A DNA stretch of 52,766 nt from an uncultured Desulfosoma sp. (GCA_937960435.1 CALGPN010000047.1:1-52766), one strand, 5' to 3'; positions 42,272-51,775 are shown, counted from the first letter of the stretch. Numbers and translations: made by a program. The notes: generated by a model not told the origin, from the sequence alone.

Positions 42272-42383
42272 GGTTCCCCCCGAAGTTTTCCTGAACCAAT
42301 CGCAGCGAATCAACACGCGGCCGTTCGCGTGGATTTCGTCAGTGCAACCGAGAAGGCGAAATCCAGCAAGTTCACGGTATTCC

Positions 42384-42604
42384 GTAGGGGCACCCCTTGT
42401 GGGTGCCCCCTAACGTGGGGGGACCGATTACGGGCGGGCACGAGGCCCGCACCTACGGCGGGAGGCCGGCATGGGGTTGGGACGCCGTTACGGGCGGGCA
42501 CAAGGCCCGCCCCTGGGGTGATGGGCCTGGGGGGTGGGCGCAAGCTGTAGGAGCCGGCTTGCCGGCGATTATCGCCTGCGGGCGGGCACAAGGCCCGCCC
42601 CTAC
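42384..42604. repeat. 220-bp repeat block, copy 1
   Basis: A block holding, in order, a family B hairpin with GTAG foot (42384-42411), two family A hairpins (42430-42456, 42490-42514) and a REPIN (42547-42604). It recurs at 42760-42978 with the same order and only scattered base changes. Confidence 0.9.
42547..42604. repeat. REPIN-like element (two inverted REPs)
   Basis: It begins GTAGGAGCCGGCTTGCCGGC and ends with a family A hairpin and CTAC, so two REP units face each other with GTAG/CTAC at the outer ends. The length is 58 bases. A copy of the same length is at 42921-42978. Confidence 0.85.
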
Positions 42605-42690
42605 AATGGGTTCTTGGTATGGGTCGGGTCCTTTATTGGATGCGGGCAAAAGGCACGCCGTTAAGGGTTCGCCGCGCCGGGCATCGGAGG

Positions 42691-42717
42691 GGGGATGCGG
42701 GGATGCGGGGATGCGGG
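42691..42717. repeat. Short GGGGATGC tandem repeat
   Basis: Three copies of GGGGATGC followed by a partial copy, between the two 220-bp blocks. Nothing coding is seen around it. Confidence 0.7.
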
Positions 42718-42723
42718 GTTGTG

Positions 42724-42754
42724 TTGGGGTTCGCTCCGCTCACCCCAACCTACG
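42724..42754. repeat. REP-like hairpin, family C
   Basis: GTTGGGGT/ACCCCAAC stem ending in CTAC, with a compensating pair of changes in the loop relative to the copy at 28692-28722. Confidence 0.75.
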
Positions 42755-42759
42755 GTTTG

Positions 42760-42978
42760 TAGGGGCACCCCTTGTGGGTGCCCCATATCGTAGGGGGACC
42801 GATTACGGGCGGGCACAAGGCCCGCCCCTACGGCGGGAGGCTGGCATGGGGTTGGGACGCCGTTACGGGCGGGCACAAGGCCCGCCCCTGGGGTGACGGG
42901 CCTGGGAGTGGGCGCAAGCTGTAGGAGCCGGCTTGCCGGCGATTATCGCCTGCGGGCGGGCACAAGGCCCGCCCCTAC
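42760..42978. repeat. 220-bp repeat block, copy 2
   Basis: Second copy of the block at 42384-42604: family B hairpin (42760-42786), family A hairpins (42807-42831, 42867-42887) and REPIN (42921-42978). A further family A unit follows at 43014-43038, just beyond the stop of the minus-strand PLP enzyme gene. Confidence 0.9.
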
Positions 42979-43052
42979 GGTGGGCGCTCCGCGGTGGTCG
43001 GGCGACCCGTTACGGGCGGGCACAAGGCCCGCCCCTACGGGGGCGTTGCCCG

Positions 43053-44228
43053 TCAGGGTTTCGGTTCGCCGACCGCTTGGAGGGCGTCGTCCAAATCCGT
43101 GATGAGGTCCTCCACGTCTTCAATGCCCACCGAAAGGCGGATGAGCGTCTCTCGGATGCCCATTTTTTCTCTTTCCGCAGGGGGCACGGAGGCATGAGAG
43201 GTTTCCACGGGAAAGCAGGCCAGGGATTCGACCCCACCGAGGCTCACGGCGGGTTTGAAAAGTTTCAAACGGCGCATCACTGAATGCGCTGTTTCGGTGT
43301 CGCCTCGGGGCTCAAAGGACAGCATGCCGCCGAAGCCCCGCATCTGGCGGGCGGCGACGGCATGCCCCGGGTGGTCGGCGAGGCCGGGATAAAAAACCCT
43401 TTCCACGCGAGGGTTCTTCGCCAAGAAAGTCGCCACGGCCATGGCGTTTTCGTTGTGGCGGGCCATGCGCAGCGCCAGGGTCTTGAGCCCTCTTTCCAGG
43501 AGGAAACAGTCGTAGGGGCTCAGGCTGGGGCCATAGAGCGAAACCGCGGAACCCACGGCCTGCAAGAGGTCCGATCGAGCCACCACCGCCCCGCAACATA
43601 AGTCGCTGTGCCCGTTGAGATACTTGGTGCCGCTGTGAACGACGATATCGATCCCTAAATCCAAAGGATTTTGGTTGATGGGCGTCGCGAAAGTGTTGTC
43701 CACCACCGTGAAGACGCCTCGGGAGCGGGCTTCCCGGGCCAAGGCCTCGAGATCCAAAATCTTCAAAAGCGGGTTCGACGGGGTTTCCACATAGATGAGG
43801 CGCGTGTGGGGCCGAACCGCAGCGGCGAAATCTTCCGGGTTTTCCGAATCCACCCAGGAAACCTCGATGCCGCGCCGCGGAAGTTCCTTGCGGGCCAGCG
43901 CCAGAGTGCCCCCGTAAAGATCGCGTTGCAGCACCACATGGTCACCGGCCTGGCACAAGGCAAGAAAAACACTGCTGATGGCGGCCATGCCGGAAGCGAC
44001 GACCATCCCGGCTTCGCCGTTTTCCAGAGCGGCGATCTTTTCCGCAACGGCCTTCTGTCCCGGGATGTTCTGATACCGGGGGTAGACCACCGTGCCTAAG
44101 GGGCCCGGGACCTGAAACGCCGACGAAGCGAAAATCGGCGTGTTGACTCCACCTGCGAGCGTGTCTTCAAAAGTGCCTGCATGCACGCATCGGGTGGAAA
44201 AACCCCTATCGGACCATTGATGAGCCAT
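43053..44228 (-). CDS. Cys/Met-metabolism PLP enzyme (cystathionine gamma-synthase/lyase family)
   Basis: A 391-residue PLP enzyme. Conserved segments: STRCVHAG...VNTPIFASSAF, YPRYQNIPGQKAVAEKIAALENGEAGMVVASGMAAIS, FTVVDNTFATP with the cofactor Asp, and Lys202 in VVHSGTKYLNGHSD. SLGGVESLACFP near the C-terminus binds the substrate carboxylate. The family covers cystathionine gamma-synthase, gamma-lyase and methionine gamma-lyase, and motif reading cannot choose between them. The ATG at 44228 has GGAGAGG six bases upstream. It follows transketolase by 97 bases on the same strand. Confidence 0.9.
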   Translation of the reverse strand: MAHQWSDRGFSTRCVHAGTFEDTLAGGVNTPIFASSAFQVPGPLGTVVYPRYQNIPGQKAVAEKIAALENGEAGMVVASGMAAISSVFLALCQAGDHVVLQRDLYGGTLALARKELPRRGIEVSWVDSENPEDFAAAVRPHTRLIYVETPSNPLLKILDLEALAREARSRGVFTVVDNTFATPINQNPLDLGIDIVVHSGTKYLNGHSDLCCGAVVARSDLLQAVGSAVSLYGPSLSPYDCFLLERGLKTLALRMARHNENAMAVATFLAKNPRVERVFYPGLADHPGHAVAARQMRGFGGMLSFEPRGDTETAHSVMRRLKLFKPAVSLGGVESLACFPVETSHASVPPAEREKMGIRETLIRLSVGIEDVEDLITDLDDALQAVGEPKP

Positions 44229-44325
44229 TGTCAACCTCTCCATGCCACTCAAGGCCTTTGAAAGGGATATGAGGTGCTTCGCCGGGCTCACGGCTGCGGC
44301 GACGGCTTTCGGCGATCTCTCGCGT

Positions 44326-46314
44326 TCACTCGCGGTTCAGGGGCAAAAGAGCCAGAGCCGCAGCCACCACGTTTTCCACGGTGAAGCCGAAGTTTTTCAT
44401 GAGGACGGATCCCGGGGCCGAAGCGCCGAACCGGTCCACGGCGATCACACTACCTTGGGAACCCGTCCACCGATGCCACCCCATGGACGAGCCCGCCTCG
44501 ATGGCGCACCGGGCCGTCACATCCGGCGGCAGCACCGCGTCCCGATAAGCGGGCTCCTGACGCTCGAAGAGCTCCCAGGACGGCATGGACACCACCCGCG
44601 TGGGGATGCCCTTTCCTTGTTCGAGAACCTTTTGCGCTTCTAAGGCCAGATGCGTTTCGGATCCCGTAGCGATGAGGATTACGCGGGCAGGGGCGCAGCT
44701 TTCCGAGAGCACATAGGCGCCTCGAGTGACCCCCTGAAAAATCTTTTCCCGATCCCCATCGAGCACGGGCACGTTCTGACGCGTCAGGGCCAAGGCCACG
44801 GGGCCGTCCGCTTCCAGAGCGATTTTCCAAGCTGCGGCCGTCTCATTGGCGTCGGCGGGGCGCAGGACGGTAAGGTTTGGAATGGCCCTCAAACTTGCCA
44901 ACTGCTCGATGGGTTGATGGGTCGGGCCGTCTTCACCCACCCCGATGCTGTCATGAGTGAAGATGTAGATGACTTTGGTTTTCATGAGCGCCGCCAACCG
45001 GATGGACGGGCGCATGTAATCGGCGAAAACCAGGAAGGTGCCGCCGTAAGGGCGCACGCCGCCGTGCAGGGCCATCCCGTTCAGAATGGCGCCCATGGCG
45101 TGTTCGCGCACCCCGAAGTGCAGGTTGCGGGATCCTCCTTCGGAGAGGAACGTTTTGTTGGACGGCGCCAGATCCGCGGAGCCCCCCATGAGGTTGGTGA
45201 CGACGGAAGCCACGGCGTTCAAGACTTTTCCGGAGGCGTTGCGCGTGGCCACAGGCCCGGCCGCCGGATCGAAAACGGGAAGGGATTTTTCCCACCCGTC
45301 CGGCATCGTTCCGTTCAAGTAAGCCTTCAAGAGGGCGGCTTCTTCAGGGTAAGCCCGAGCATAGTCCTCCATCAGGGACTCCCAAGCCTCCTGGCGGCGT
45401 CGCCCTTCGTTGACGGCTTCGCCCATGGTCCGTCGCACCTCATCCGGCACATGGAAAGGCTCTTCCAAGGGCCAGCCGTAGCATTCCTTGGTCCGGCGCG
45501 TGGCATCGGGGCCTAGAGGCTCCCCATGGCACGCGGCGTTGTTGGCTTTGGGGCTGCCATACCCGATGACGGTCCGCACGGCGATGAGAGACGGCCGATC
45601 CGAGGCGGCTTTTGCCGCTTCGATGGCGCGGTGGATGGCTTCCAAATCGTTGCCGTCGCCCACTCGCTGGGTATGCCAGCCGTAGGCTTGGAAGCGGGCT
45701 AAAACATCTTCGGTAAAGGTCAGGGCCGTGTCCCCTTCGATGGTGATATGGTTGTCGTCGTAAAGGTAGATGAGTTTGCCCAGCTTCCAGTGGCCGGCCA
45801 AAGATGCCGCTTCAGAGGCGACCCCTTCCATGAGATCGCCGTCGGAAACAAGAGCGTACGTGTAATGGTCGATGACGGGAAAGCCTGGACGATTGAACTT
45901 TTCGGCAAGCCACTTTTCCGCTAGGGCCATTCCGACGCCCATGGCGAAGCCTTGCCCCAGGGGACCGGTGGTGCATTCCACTCCAGGTGTCAGGCCGTAT
46001 TCGGGGTGGCCGGGGGTTTTGCTGTGCCACTGGCGGAAGTTCTTGAGTTCCTCCAGGCTGAGGTCGTAACCGGTGAGATGAAGAAGAGCATAGAGCAGCG
46101 CGGAGCCGTGCCCGGCGGAAAGGATGAAGCGATCTCGATTGATCCAGGAGGGATCCGACGGGTTGTGGCGAAGATGACGGCGCCAGAGCACGTAAGCCAT
46201 GGGTGCCGCCCCCAAAGGCAGCCCCGGATGGCCCGACTTGGCTTGTTCCACCATATCCACCGCCAAAAGCCGTAGGGTTGTGACGCACCGTTCGTCCACG
46301 TCGTCCGCGTGCAT
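44326..46314 (-). CDS. tkt: Transketolase
   Basis: A 662-residue ThDP enzyme of the pentose phosphate pathway. Features: [31 protein letters not shown], the ThDP motif [22 protein letters not shown] as [21 protein letters not shown], and the pyrimidine domain [19 protein letters not shown]...[26 protein letters not shown]. It shuttles two-carbon units between sugar phosphates. AAGGAGGAG before the ATG at 46314 sets the start; the frame to 46443 is open but lacks support. It has the normal length and all key His residues I can recognise. Confidence 0.96.
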   Translation of the reverse strand: MHADDVDERCVTTLRLLAVDMVEQAKSGHPGLPLGAAPMAYVLWRRHLRHNPSDPSWINRDRFILSAGHGSALLYALLHLTGYDLSLEELKNFRQWHSKTPGHPEYGLTPGVECTTGPLGQGFAMGVGMALAEKWLAEKFNRPGFPVIDHYTYALVSDGDLMEGVASEAASLAGHWKLGKLIYLYDDNHITIEGDTALTFTEDVLARFQAYGWHTQRVGDGNDLEAIHRAIEAAKAASDRPSLIAVRTVIGYGSPKANNAACHGEPLGPDATRRTKECYGWPLEEPFHVPDEVRRTMGEAVNEGRRRQEAWESLMEDYARAYPEEAALLKAYLNGTMPDGWEKSLPVFDPAAGPVATRNASGKVLNAVASVVTNLMGGSADLAPSNKTFLSEGGSRNLHFGVREHAMGAILNGMALHGGVRPYGGTFLVFADYMRPSIRLAALMKTKVIYIFTHDSIGVGEDGPTHQPIEQLASLRAIPNLTVLRPADANETAAAWKIALEADGPVALALTRQNVPVLDGDREKIFQGVTRGAYVLSESCAPARVILIATGSETHLALEAQKVLEQGKGIPTRVVSMPSWELFERQEPAYRDAVLPPDVTARCAIEAGSSMGWHRWTGSQGSVIAVDRFGASAPGSVLMKNFGFTVENVVAAALALLPLNRE

Positions 46315-46494
46315 GCCTTGCTCCTCCTTGAAAGAGTCCGTTGCTTCGAGCCCAATGTTTTCCGATGGCGCCGATTTGAATTCCCCGCACTGGTGCCTCA
46401 CATGAATCGCAATGTCAAGTCGCCAATCCACGCCTTTGCCCAAAGCATTTTTCGGGGATTCTAAGGGTTTTTCGATCCGAAACGGCGCACCCTC

Positions 46495-46524
46495 TTGACA
46501 GCAACCCCAGGAGGTCGCTAAATT
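46495..46524 (+). promoter_or_regulatory. Sigma-70-type promoter of the TonB-ABC operon
   Basis: TTGACA (46495-46500), 18-base spacer, TAAATT (46519-46524). The expected transcription start is close to 46531, just before the palindrome. Confidence 0.65.
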
Positions 46525-46534
46525 CGCGAATCAA

Positions 46535-46554
46535 TTCACATACGAATATGTGAA
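46535..46554. promoter_or_regulatory. Perfect palindromic operator candidate
   Basis: TTCACATACGAATATGTGAA: two 8-bp arms around CGAA. It lies at the expected start of transcription, where a repressor would block RNA polymerase. A third half-site (CTCACA) follows at 46556-46561. The regulator is unknown; it does not look like a Fur, Zur or DtxR box. Confidence 0.65.
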
Positions 46555-46676
46555 CCTCACAGTCATTTGACTCCTCCGCAACCGACGCCACGAAGGCCTG
46601 ATTCGTCCTGTGTGGGGCTGTTTTGGCTTTGGGCCGAAACGCCAAGGCGTTCCCATGTCAAGGGGAGGAAAAGACC

Positions 46677-48701
46677 ATGGACCGAAGGGGCTTTTGTCGC
46701 GTCGTGCTCGGTGCTCTCACAATCGCCGCGTGGATTTGGGCTTTCTCTGGGGCGCCATATGCTGCGGAGAACCTGGAGCCCGTGGTGGTTACGGCCTCCA
46801 AGTTGCCGCGGACACCGGGCAACGTGACCCAAAAAGTGGATACCGTGGATAACGCGCGGCTTTCCGTGATCGTTTCAGGCCATGGCAACGTGGCCGACTG
46901 GCTCATCTACCAGCCGGGAGTCTTCGCCAGTCCGTTGTCCCGAAACGATGCCAACTGGGGCTCCGTAGGCGGGCTTTCCCAAAAGTACAACACCTACATG
47001 CTCGAAGGCCTGCCCATCGATGTCTTTGTGGAACCCCAAAGCCTGGAAGTCCTGACCTTCGACCGTATCGAGGTCCAGCGCGGTCCGGCGGCGGTCCTTT
47101 ATCCCAACTATTTGGGAATGGACTTTGCCGGAAACCAGAGCCCTCTTACGGGGACCACCAACATCCTCCTGAAAGAGCGGTTCGACACCATGCAGACGCT
47201 CATTGACGCCTCTTACGGCTCGTACAACACTTTCGGGGCGCGTTTTCTCCATCAGCAACCTGTGGGCAATGTGCATTTCTTCCTCGGAGGCAGCCTGGAA
47301 GATTCGGATTACACCAACTACGGCACCAAAAACTCCTGGCTGAACATGATCGACGATCCCGAGTATCAAAAGACAAAATTCTACGGCAAGACCACGTGGT
47401 TCATTGACGGCGACGAGCGGCACAAGGTGTCGTTTTTTGCCCATCGAACCGATCACCACGGCGACGCCGGCCGCCCGAAACGAGGTTTCAATCACGCGTA
47501 CTGGACGATGAACTCGGCGTATCAGGTGCCTCTCAATGAAGCTCTGACGGCGTCCGTCAAACTGGGTTATAGGAACTACGACCGCTCCTGGCAGGAAGAC
47601 AACTACCCGACCGGTTTGACCTTGAGGGAAGAAAACGGCGTGCGCCAGGAAATCATTCCCGGGGACGTTTCGGTGGCCTTCGACCACTGGGGCGGAAGCC
47701 TCTTGACCGTGGGCGGGGACTTTCAGACGGCCTCTTACAAAACCTACACCAACCCCGGGGCGCGTTCCGTGACCAACGACGCCGTCGCCGTCCAGTACGG
47801 CCTCTATGCCCAGGAAGAGTTCGTGTGGGAGAAAACGGTTTTTCGTCTTGGAGGCCGCTATGCCTACACGAAACATGACGTGGATCGGTTGAGCGGCACG
47901 ACGCCCGAAGACGATTCTCCGTCATGGGACAAGTGGTTGTGGAGTGCCGGTGTGCGCCATCATCTTTTAGACAATTTGGCGATTTACACCAATGTCGGGA
48001 CGAGTTTCGTGGCCCCGTCCATCCATTCGGTGGGCGGCACTTTGAAGGTCTCGGACCGGGGGGTGCCGGGGAAGGACGGTCGGTTGCCCAATCCTGATTT
48101 AGAACCCGAGTCCGGGATCGGCGCGGATTTAGGTTTCGATTGGAACCCTGTGCGCCGGTTGAGCTTCGGGGCGAGAGGGTTCTACAACAAGGTGAAGGAC
48201 AACATCGTGCAGGTGGTGGTAAGCCAAAACCCCTCGCAGTCGCAGGATATCAACGCCGGTGACACCACCTCGTACGGACTGGAACTGGAAGCCCAACTTA
48301 GACCTGTGGATTGGCTGCGCCTTTTTGCCAACTACACCTTCACGGACACGACCATCGACAACGACAAGGATCCCGACATGGACGGCGCGGAAGTCCCGTT
48401 TGTTCCCAAACACATGGGAAACATCGGCGCAGATTTGGAACTTCCCTACGATGTCAAGGCCGCCGTCTATCTCCATGTGGCCGGAAGGATCTATGACAGC
48501 ACGTCCAAACAAGGCCGAAACCGCTTTTCAGGCTATGAAGTGCTCAACGCCTATGTGGAAAAGCTCCTCTTGAAAAAGGACACCACGACTCTTTCGGTCT
48601 ACGGGCGCTTCTATAATCTGACGGACAACGATTTTGAAATGCCATGGCAGTTCCAAGACCCCGGTTTCGCCTTCACGGGTGGGGTGAAACTCGTTTTCTA
48701 G
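46677..48701 (+). CDS. TonB-dependent outer-membrane receptor
   Basis: A 674-residue outer-membrane receptor. A signal peptide (GFCRVVLGALTIAAWIWAFSGAPYAA) is followed by a TonB box (EPVVVTASK), a plug domain (MLEGLPIDVF...FDRIEVQRGPAAVLYPN) and a 22-strand-type barrel ending GGVKLVF with the terminal Phe. The ABC importer genes that follow imply uptake of a metal chelate, haem or corrinoid; the sequence does not tell which. GGGGAGGAAAAG precedes the ATG at 46677. A promoter and a palindromic operator candidate lie upstream, so expression is probably repressed until the nutrient is scarce. Confidence 0.93.
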   Translation: MDRRGFCRVVLGALTIAAWIWAFSGAPYAAENLEPVVVTASKLPRTPGNVTQKVDTVDNARLSVIVSGHGNVADWLIYQPGVFASPLSRNDANWGSVGGLSQKYNTYMLEGLPIDVFVEPQSLEVLTFDRIEVQRGPAAVLYPNYLGMDFAGNQSPLTGTTNILLKERFDTMQTLIDASYGSYNTFGARFLHQQPVGNVHFFLGGSLEDSDYTNYGTKNSWLNMIDDPEYQKTKFYGKTTWFIDGDERHKVSFFAHRTDHHGDAGRPKRGFNHAYWTMNSAYQVPLNEALTASVKLGYRNYDRSWQEDNYPTGLTLREENGVRQEIIPGDVSVAFDHWGGSLLTVGGDFQTASYKTYTNPGARSVTNDAVAVQYGLYAQEEFVWEKTVFRLGGRYAYTKHDVDRLSGTTPEDDSPSWDKWLWSAGVRHHLLDNLAIYTNVGTSFVAPSIHSVGGTLKVSDRGVPGKDGRLPNPDLEPESGIGADLGFDWNPVRRLSFGARGFYNKVKDNIVQVVVSQNPSQSQDINAGDTTSYGLELEAQLRPVDWLRLFANYTFTDTTIDNDKDPDMDGAEVPFVPKHMGNIGADLELPYDVKAAVYLHVAGRIYDSTSKQGRNRFSGYEVLNAYVEKLLLKKDTTTLSVYGRFYNLTDNDFEMPWQFQDPGFAFTGGVKLVF

Positions 48702-48709
48702 AGACACTG

Positions 48710-49807
48710 ATGATTGTGAAACAGCCGGACACGATCACAACGCGAAGTCGTTTGGGACGGGGCGGACCGCCGAGTGACAGGCCTTGGTTGTGGGCGGCCG
48801 TTGCGGCGGCCGTCCTTGCCCTTGTTTTGGGTCTTCAACGTCCTGTTGCCGCGGCGCCGGTCCAGGCCGAAGATTTTCGAGGCACAACCATCGTCTTGCC
48901 GCAGCCCGCCCAAAGAATCGTGTGCCTCATCGAAAGCGCCCTTTCCGGACTTTACATGCTGGGCCTCAAGGATCGGATCGTCGGCGTGCCGGCAAGTGTT
49001 TACAAGGAGAGTCTCAGGCCGTATTACGAAGCCCTGGACGACCGGATCCGCAGCCGGACTCTGCCTGCCCCGGGGAATTGGGACTTTATCAACATGGAAT
49101 CCATCGCGGCACTAAAGCCGGACCTGGTGGTGCTCTGGGCCCATCAAACCGAGGCCGTGGAGGTTCTAGAACGAAGGGGCTTTCCGGTCTTCGGGGTGTT
49201 CCTCCAGCGGTTCGACGATGTGCACCGGGAAATACGAGCCTTAGGGAGGCTTGCGGGCGTTGAGGAAAAAGCCCAAACTCTTATCGGGCTCGCAATGGAA
49301 GAAAGACAATGGGTTCGAGACAGAGTGCGATCATCCCCTGGGGCCAACGCTCCGTCCGTCTATTTCATGTGGGCTCAAGGCGATCTGGAGACCTCCGGAG
49401 GAACCTCAACAGTCAACGAACTTATCGAGGAGGCCGGAGGTCGCAACGTGTTCGGGCATCTCACCCAGGAACACCTCGTGGTGCATTGGGAAAGCCTGCT
49501 TAAGGCCGATCCGGACGTGATCGTCATGTGGGTCAACGAGACCCGCGACCCGTCCCATGTTTTGGTCGACCCGCGATGGCGTTCCGTCCGGGCCGTTCGA
49601 AAAGGGCGTGTCCATGAACTGCCCGACATTTTTACGAGCGATTTGTGGACGCTCAAGTACCCCTTGGCCGTTCTCACGGTAGCCTCTTGGCTTCATCCCG
49701 ACGCTTTCGTCGATATGGACCTCACAGCACGCAAGATGTCTTTTCTCGAAAAACTCTATGGCTCCTCGGCCGTAGCCCGGGTGGCGGCCCGTGCCATTGC
49801 GAATTAG
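48710..49807 (+). CDS. ABC transporter periplasmic binding protein (BtuF/FepB type)
   Basis: A 365-residue substrate-binding protein. A basic leader and signal helix (WLWAAVAAAVLALVLGL) are followed by the two-lobed fold: RIVCLIESALSGLYMLGLKDRIVGVP, NMESIAALKPDLVVLWAH, GGTSTVNELIEEAGGRNVFG, ESLLKADPDVIVMW, with a rigid helix between the lobes. This is the class III binding protein fold for iron-siderophore, haem and cobalamin. The signal region has more than 20 residues before the hydrophobic core, so the true start may be further in. It lies 8 bases after the receptor stop and its end overlaps the permease start by 17 bases. Confidence 0.88.
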   Translation: MIVKQPDTITTRSRLGRGGPPSDRPWLWAAVAAAVLALVLGLQRPVAAAPVQAEDFRGTTIVLPQPAQRIVCLIESALSGLYMLGLKDRIVGVPASVYKESLRPYYEALDDRIRSRTLPAPGNWDFINMESIAALKPDLVVLWAHQTEAVEVLERRGFPVFGVFLQRFDDVHREIRALGRLAGVEEKAQTLIGLAMEERQWVRDRVRSSPGANAPSVYFMWAQGDLETSGGTSTVNELIEEAGGRNVFGHLTQEHLVVHWESLLKADPDVIVMWVNETRDPSHVLVDPRWRSVRAVRKGRVHELPDIFTSDLWTLKYPLAVLTVASWLHPDAFVDMDLTARKMSFLEKLYGSSAVARVAARAIAN

Positions 49808-50795
49808 GCAAATCCTTGTCTTTGGACTTCCGGGGCCTTTGCTCGTTGTGTCCCTTTTCCTGGGTCCCGCCGATTCCATTCGTGCTTTGGAGGTGATGCA
49901 GTGGTTCGGCGCCGGGTTAGGGGTGGCGGACGGTCCCGAAAACGCCGAATTGGTGGGGGCCATTGTTTGGGATATTCGAATCCCCCGAATTGTGCTCACC
50001 TTCCTGGTGGGGGGCTCCTTGGCCGCCTCCGGTGCCAGTCTGCAGGCCGTATTCCGAAACCCCTTGGTTTCTCCCTATATCCTGGGGCTTTCTTCGGGGG
50101 CGGCCTTGGGCGCCGCCTTGGCCATGGCGACGGCTCGGCTGCCCGTTTACCCGTCGGCCTTCTTTTTCGGCATGTTCGCCGTGGGATGCAGTTACGTGCT
50201 GGGCCGGGTGGGAAAGACGGTAAGTTCCGTCAGCCTCGTCCTTTCGGGCGTGATCGTTTCCGGAATTTTTACGGCCTTACTGACACTGGTCCAGTTTCTG
50301 ACCGACCCGTTCAAGCTTCAGACCATCGTCCATTGGACCATGGGAAACCTCCACAATGCCGACTGGAAGAAACTGAGGGATTCATGGCCCTTCCTCATGG
50401 CGGGTTTTGTGGGACTTTTCCTCCTGCGATGGCGGATGAACGTCTTGGCTCTGGGGGATCAGGAAGCGTGGGCCGTGGGAGTGCATCCCGAAAGGGAAAA
50501 AATCCTGATCCTCATTCCGGCGAGTCTTTCGGCATCGGCGTCGGTGGCCGCCGCCGGAGTCATCGGCATGGTCGGGTTGGTGGTCCCCCACATGGTTCGC
50601 ATGATGCTCGGACCCGACCACCGCCTCGGCATCCCCGCCTGCTTTGCTTTTGGTGGGGGCTTTCTTGTGCTGGTGGATGACCTATCCCGGGTTTTGACGG
50701 CTTTTGAATTGCCCATCGGAATTTTTACCACCTTGGTCGGCGGCCCGTTTTTTATTTATCTTCTCCGGCGATCCCGCCTAGGCTGGGAAGCATGA
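49791..50795 (+). CDS. FecCD/BtuC-family ABC transporter permease
   Basis: A 334-residue inner-membrane permease with about ten membrane helices. RIPRIVLTFLVGGSLAASGASLQAVFRNPLVSPYILGLSSGAALGAAL is the defining FecCD segment. ALGDQEAWAVGV is the coupling region that contacts the ATPase, and GVIGMVGLVVPHMVRMMLGPDHR is the second signature. GTG is the apparent start at 49791, overlapping the binding-protein gene; there is no strong ribosome site, as expected for coupled translation. The next gene overlaps by four bases. Confidence 0.92.
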   Translation: MPLRIRQILVFGLPGPLLVVSLFLGPADSIRALEVMQWFGAGLGVADGPENAELVGAIVWDIRIPRIVLTFLVGGSLAASGASLQAVFRNPLVSPYILGLSSGAALGAALAMATARLPVYPSAFFFGMFAVGCSYVLGRVGKTVSSVSLVLSGVIVSGIFTALLTLVQFLTDPFKLQTIVHWTMGNLHNADWKKLRDSWPFLMAGFVGLFLLRWRMNVLALGDQEAWAVGVHPEREKILILIPASLSASASVAAAGVIGMVGLVVPHMVRMMLGPDHRLGIPACFAFGGGFLVLVDDLSRVLTAFELPIGIFTTLVGGPFFIYLLRRSRLGWEA

Positions 50796-51589
50796 AGGAA
50801 CCGGGGACATTTCCGATCCACGATTCAAAAATTGAAGCCCTCAGGGTTTGGCGAGTTCATTTTTCCTATAACGGATCGCCGGTGCTGCGCGATGTGAACT
50901 TTGACGTCAAGCCCGGCACTTTTTCCGTCGTCTTGGGCCGAAACGGGAGCGGCAAATCCACTTTGTTTCGAATCATCGTGGGGATGCTTCGGCCTCAATC
51001 GGGAACGGTTTCGGTTTTCGGCCGCACTTTCCATGATCTTTCTCTCCGGGAAAGAACCCGCCTTTTGGGATTTTTGCCTCAGCATCACCACGCCGTTTTC
51101 CCTTTCGCTGTGGAGGACGTGGTTCTCACCGGTCGGGCGGCCTGGGTTGGTTTGATGCCTAAGGAAGAGGACCGCCGCGCCGCCCTGGAAGCCATGGAAC
51201 GCCTGGGAATCGGCCACCTTAGAGGAAAGCCCTATACGGCGTTGTCCGGCGGGGAACAACAACTGGTGCTCATTGCCCGGGTTCTGGCCCAAAACCCTCG
51301 ACTGCTTCTCCTGGACGAGCCCACGTCACACCTGGATTTCGTCAACGCCAACCGCCTTCTGGCTTTGGTTCGGGAATCCCTCTGCCCGCACATGACAGTG
51401 GTGGCGATCCTTCACGATCCCAACCTGGCGTTTCGGCACGGAACCCATTTTCTCTTCCTTGTGGATGGGACCATAGTGCAGCTTCCCGAAAAAACACCTC
51501 CCTGGGATCGCCATTGGCTGAGCCGCGTCTACGGCATGGCCGTGGAGACGGTGCCCTACGGGGATCGAGCTTTCGTGGTTCCCCGCTGA
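50792..51589 (+). CDS. ABC transporter ATP-binding protein (FecE/BtuD type)
   Basis: A 265-residue ATPase. Walker A GRNGSGKST (49-57), Q-loop FLPQHHHAVFP, signature LSGGEQQLVLIARVLAQNP, Walker B LLLLDEPTSHLD and the H-loop in VAILHDPNLAFRHG are all intact. It powers the FecCD-type permease just upstream, with which it shares an ATGA overlap. It ends the four-gene import operon. Confidence 0.94.
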   Translation: MKEPGTFPIHDSKIEALRVWRVHFSYNGSPVLRDVNFDVKPGTFSVVLGRNGSGKSTLFRIIVGMLRPQSGTVSVFGRTFHDLSLRERTRLLGFLPQHHHAVFPFAVEDVVLTGRAAWVGLMPKEEDRRAALEAMERLGIGHLRGKPYTALSGGEQQLVLIARVLAQNPRLLLLDEPTSHLDFVNANRLLALVRESLCPHMTVVAILHDPNLAFRHGTHFLFLVDGTIVQLPEKTPPWDRHWLSRVYGMAVETVPYGDRAFVVPR

Positions 51590-51775
51590 ACGACTTTCCC
51601 TTTTGATGACGCTTCCCTGAAACTCGGTGCGCAATCCCGGGCTCGACGGCTTTCTCCTTTCAGGCGTTGAAACCGGGGGCATCCAAAGAAAATTCAATGA
51701 GGTCGCATTCCATGCCCAGAAGCCGCACTCCGGCACCGTAACGCGCCATGGCCCTGGCCGATGGGGTTCTTGTCG

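Larger units (their letters stand above)
42272..43052. other. Non-coding REP cluster
   Basis: There is no gene in this 780-base gap. It is filled by REP-family hairpins, two REPIN-like elements and a short tandem repeat, listed separately. Open frames here are made of repeat sequence and encode low-complexity peptides (RAGTRPAPT and the like). The gap lies between convergent genes, where REPs usually gather. No RAYT transposase gene is seen. Confidence 0.85.
46315..46676. other. Divergent regulatory region between tkt and the TonB receptor
   Basis: No gene was found. It holds a promoter (46495-46524) and a perfect palindrome (46535-46554) facing the receptor gene. I looked for a cobalamin riboswitch (B12 box, GGGAA elements) and saw none. 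Confidence 0.6.

Noticed and set aside
42384-43038. Possible CRISPR array from regularly recurring GGGCGGGCACAAGGCCCGCCC units
   Set aside because: The units are long perfect hairpins with variable spacing and orientation, the spacers are themselves repeated, the same units occur far away, and no cas genes are present. They fit REP/REPIN elements.
46315-46676. A cobalamin riboswitch before the TonB receptor
   Set aside because: No B12 box or other conserved element was found; only a promoter and a palindrome are present.
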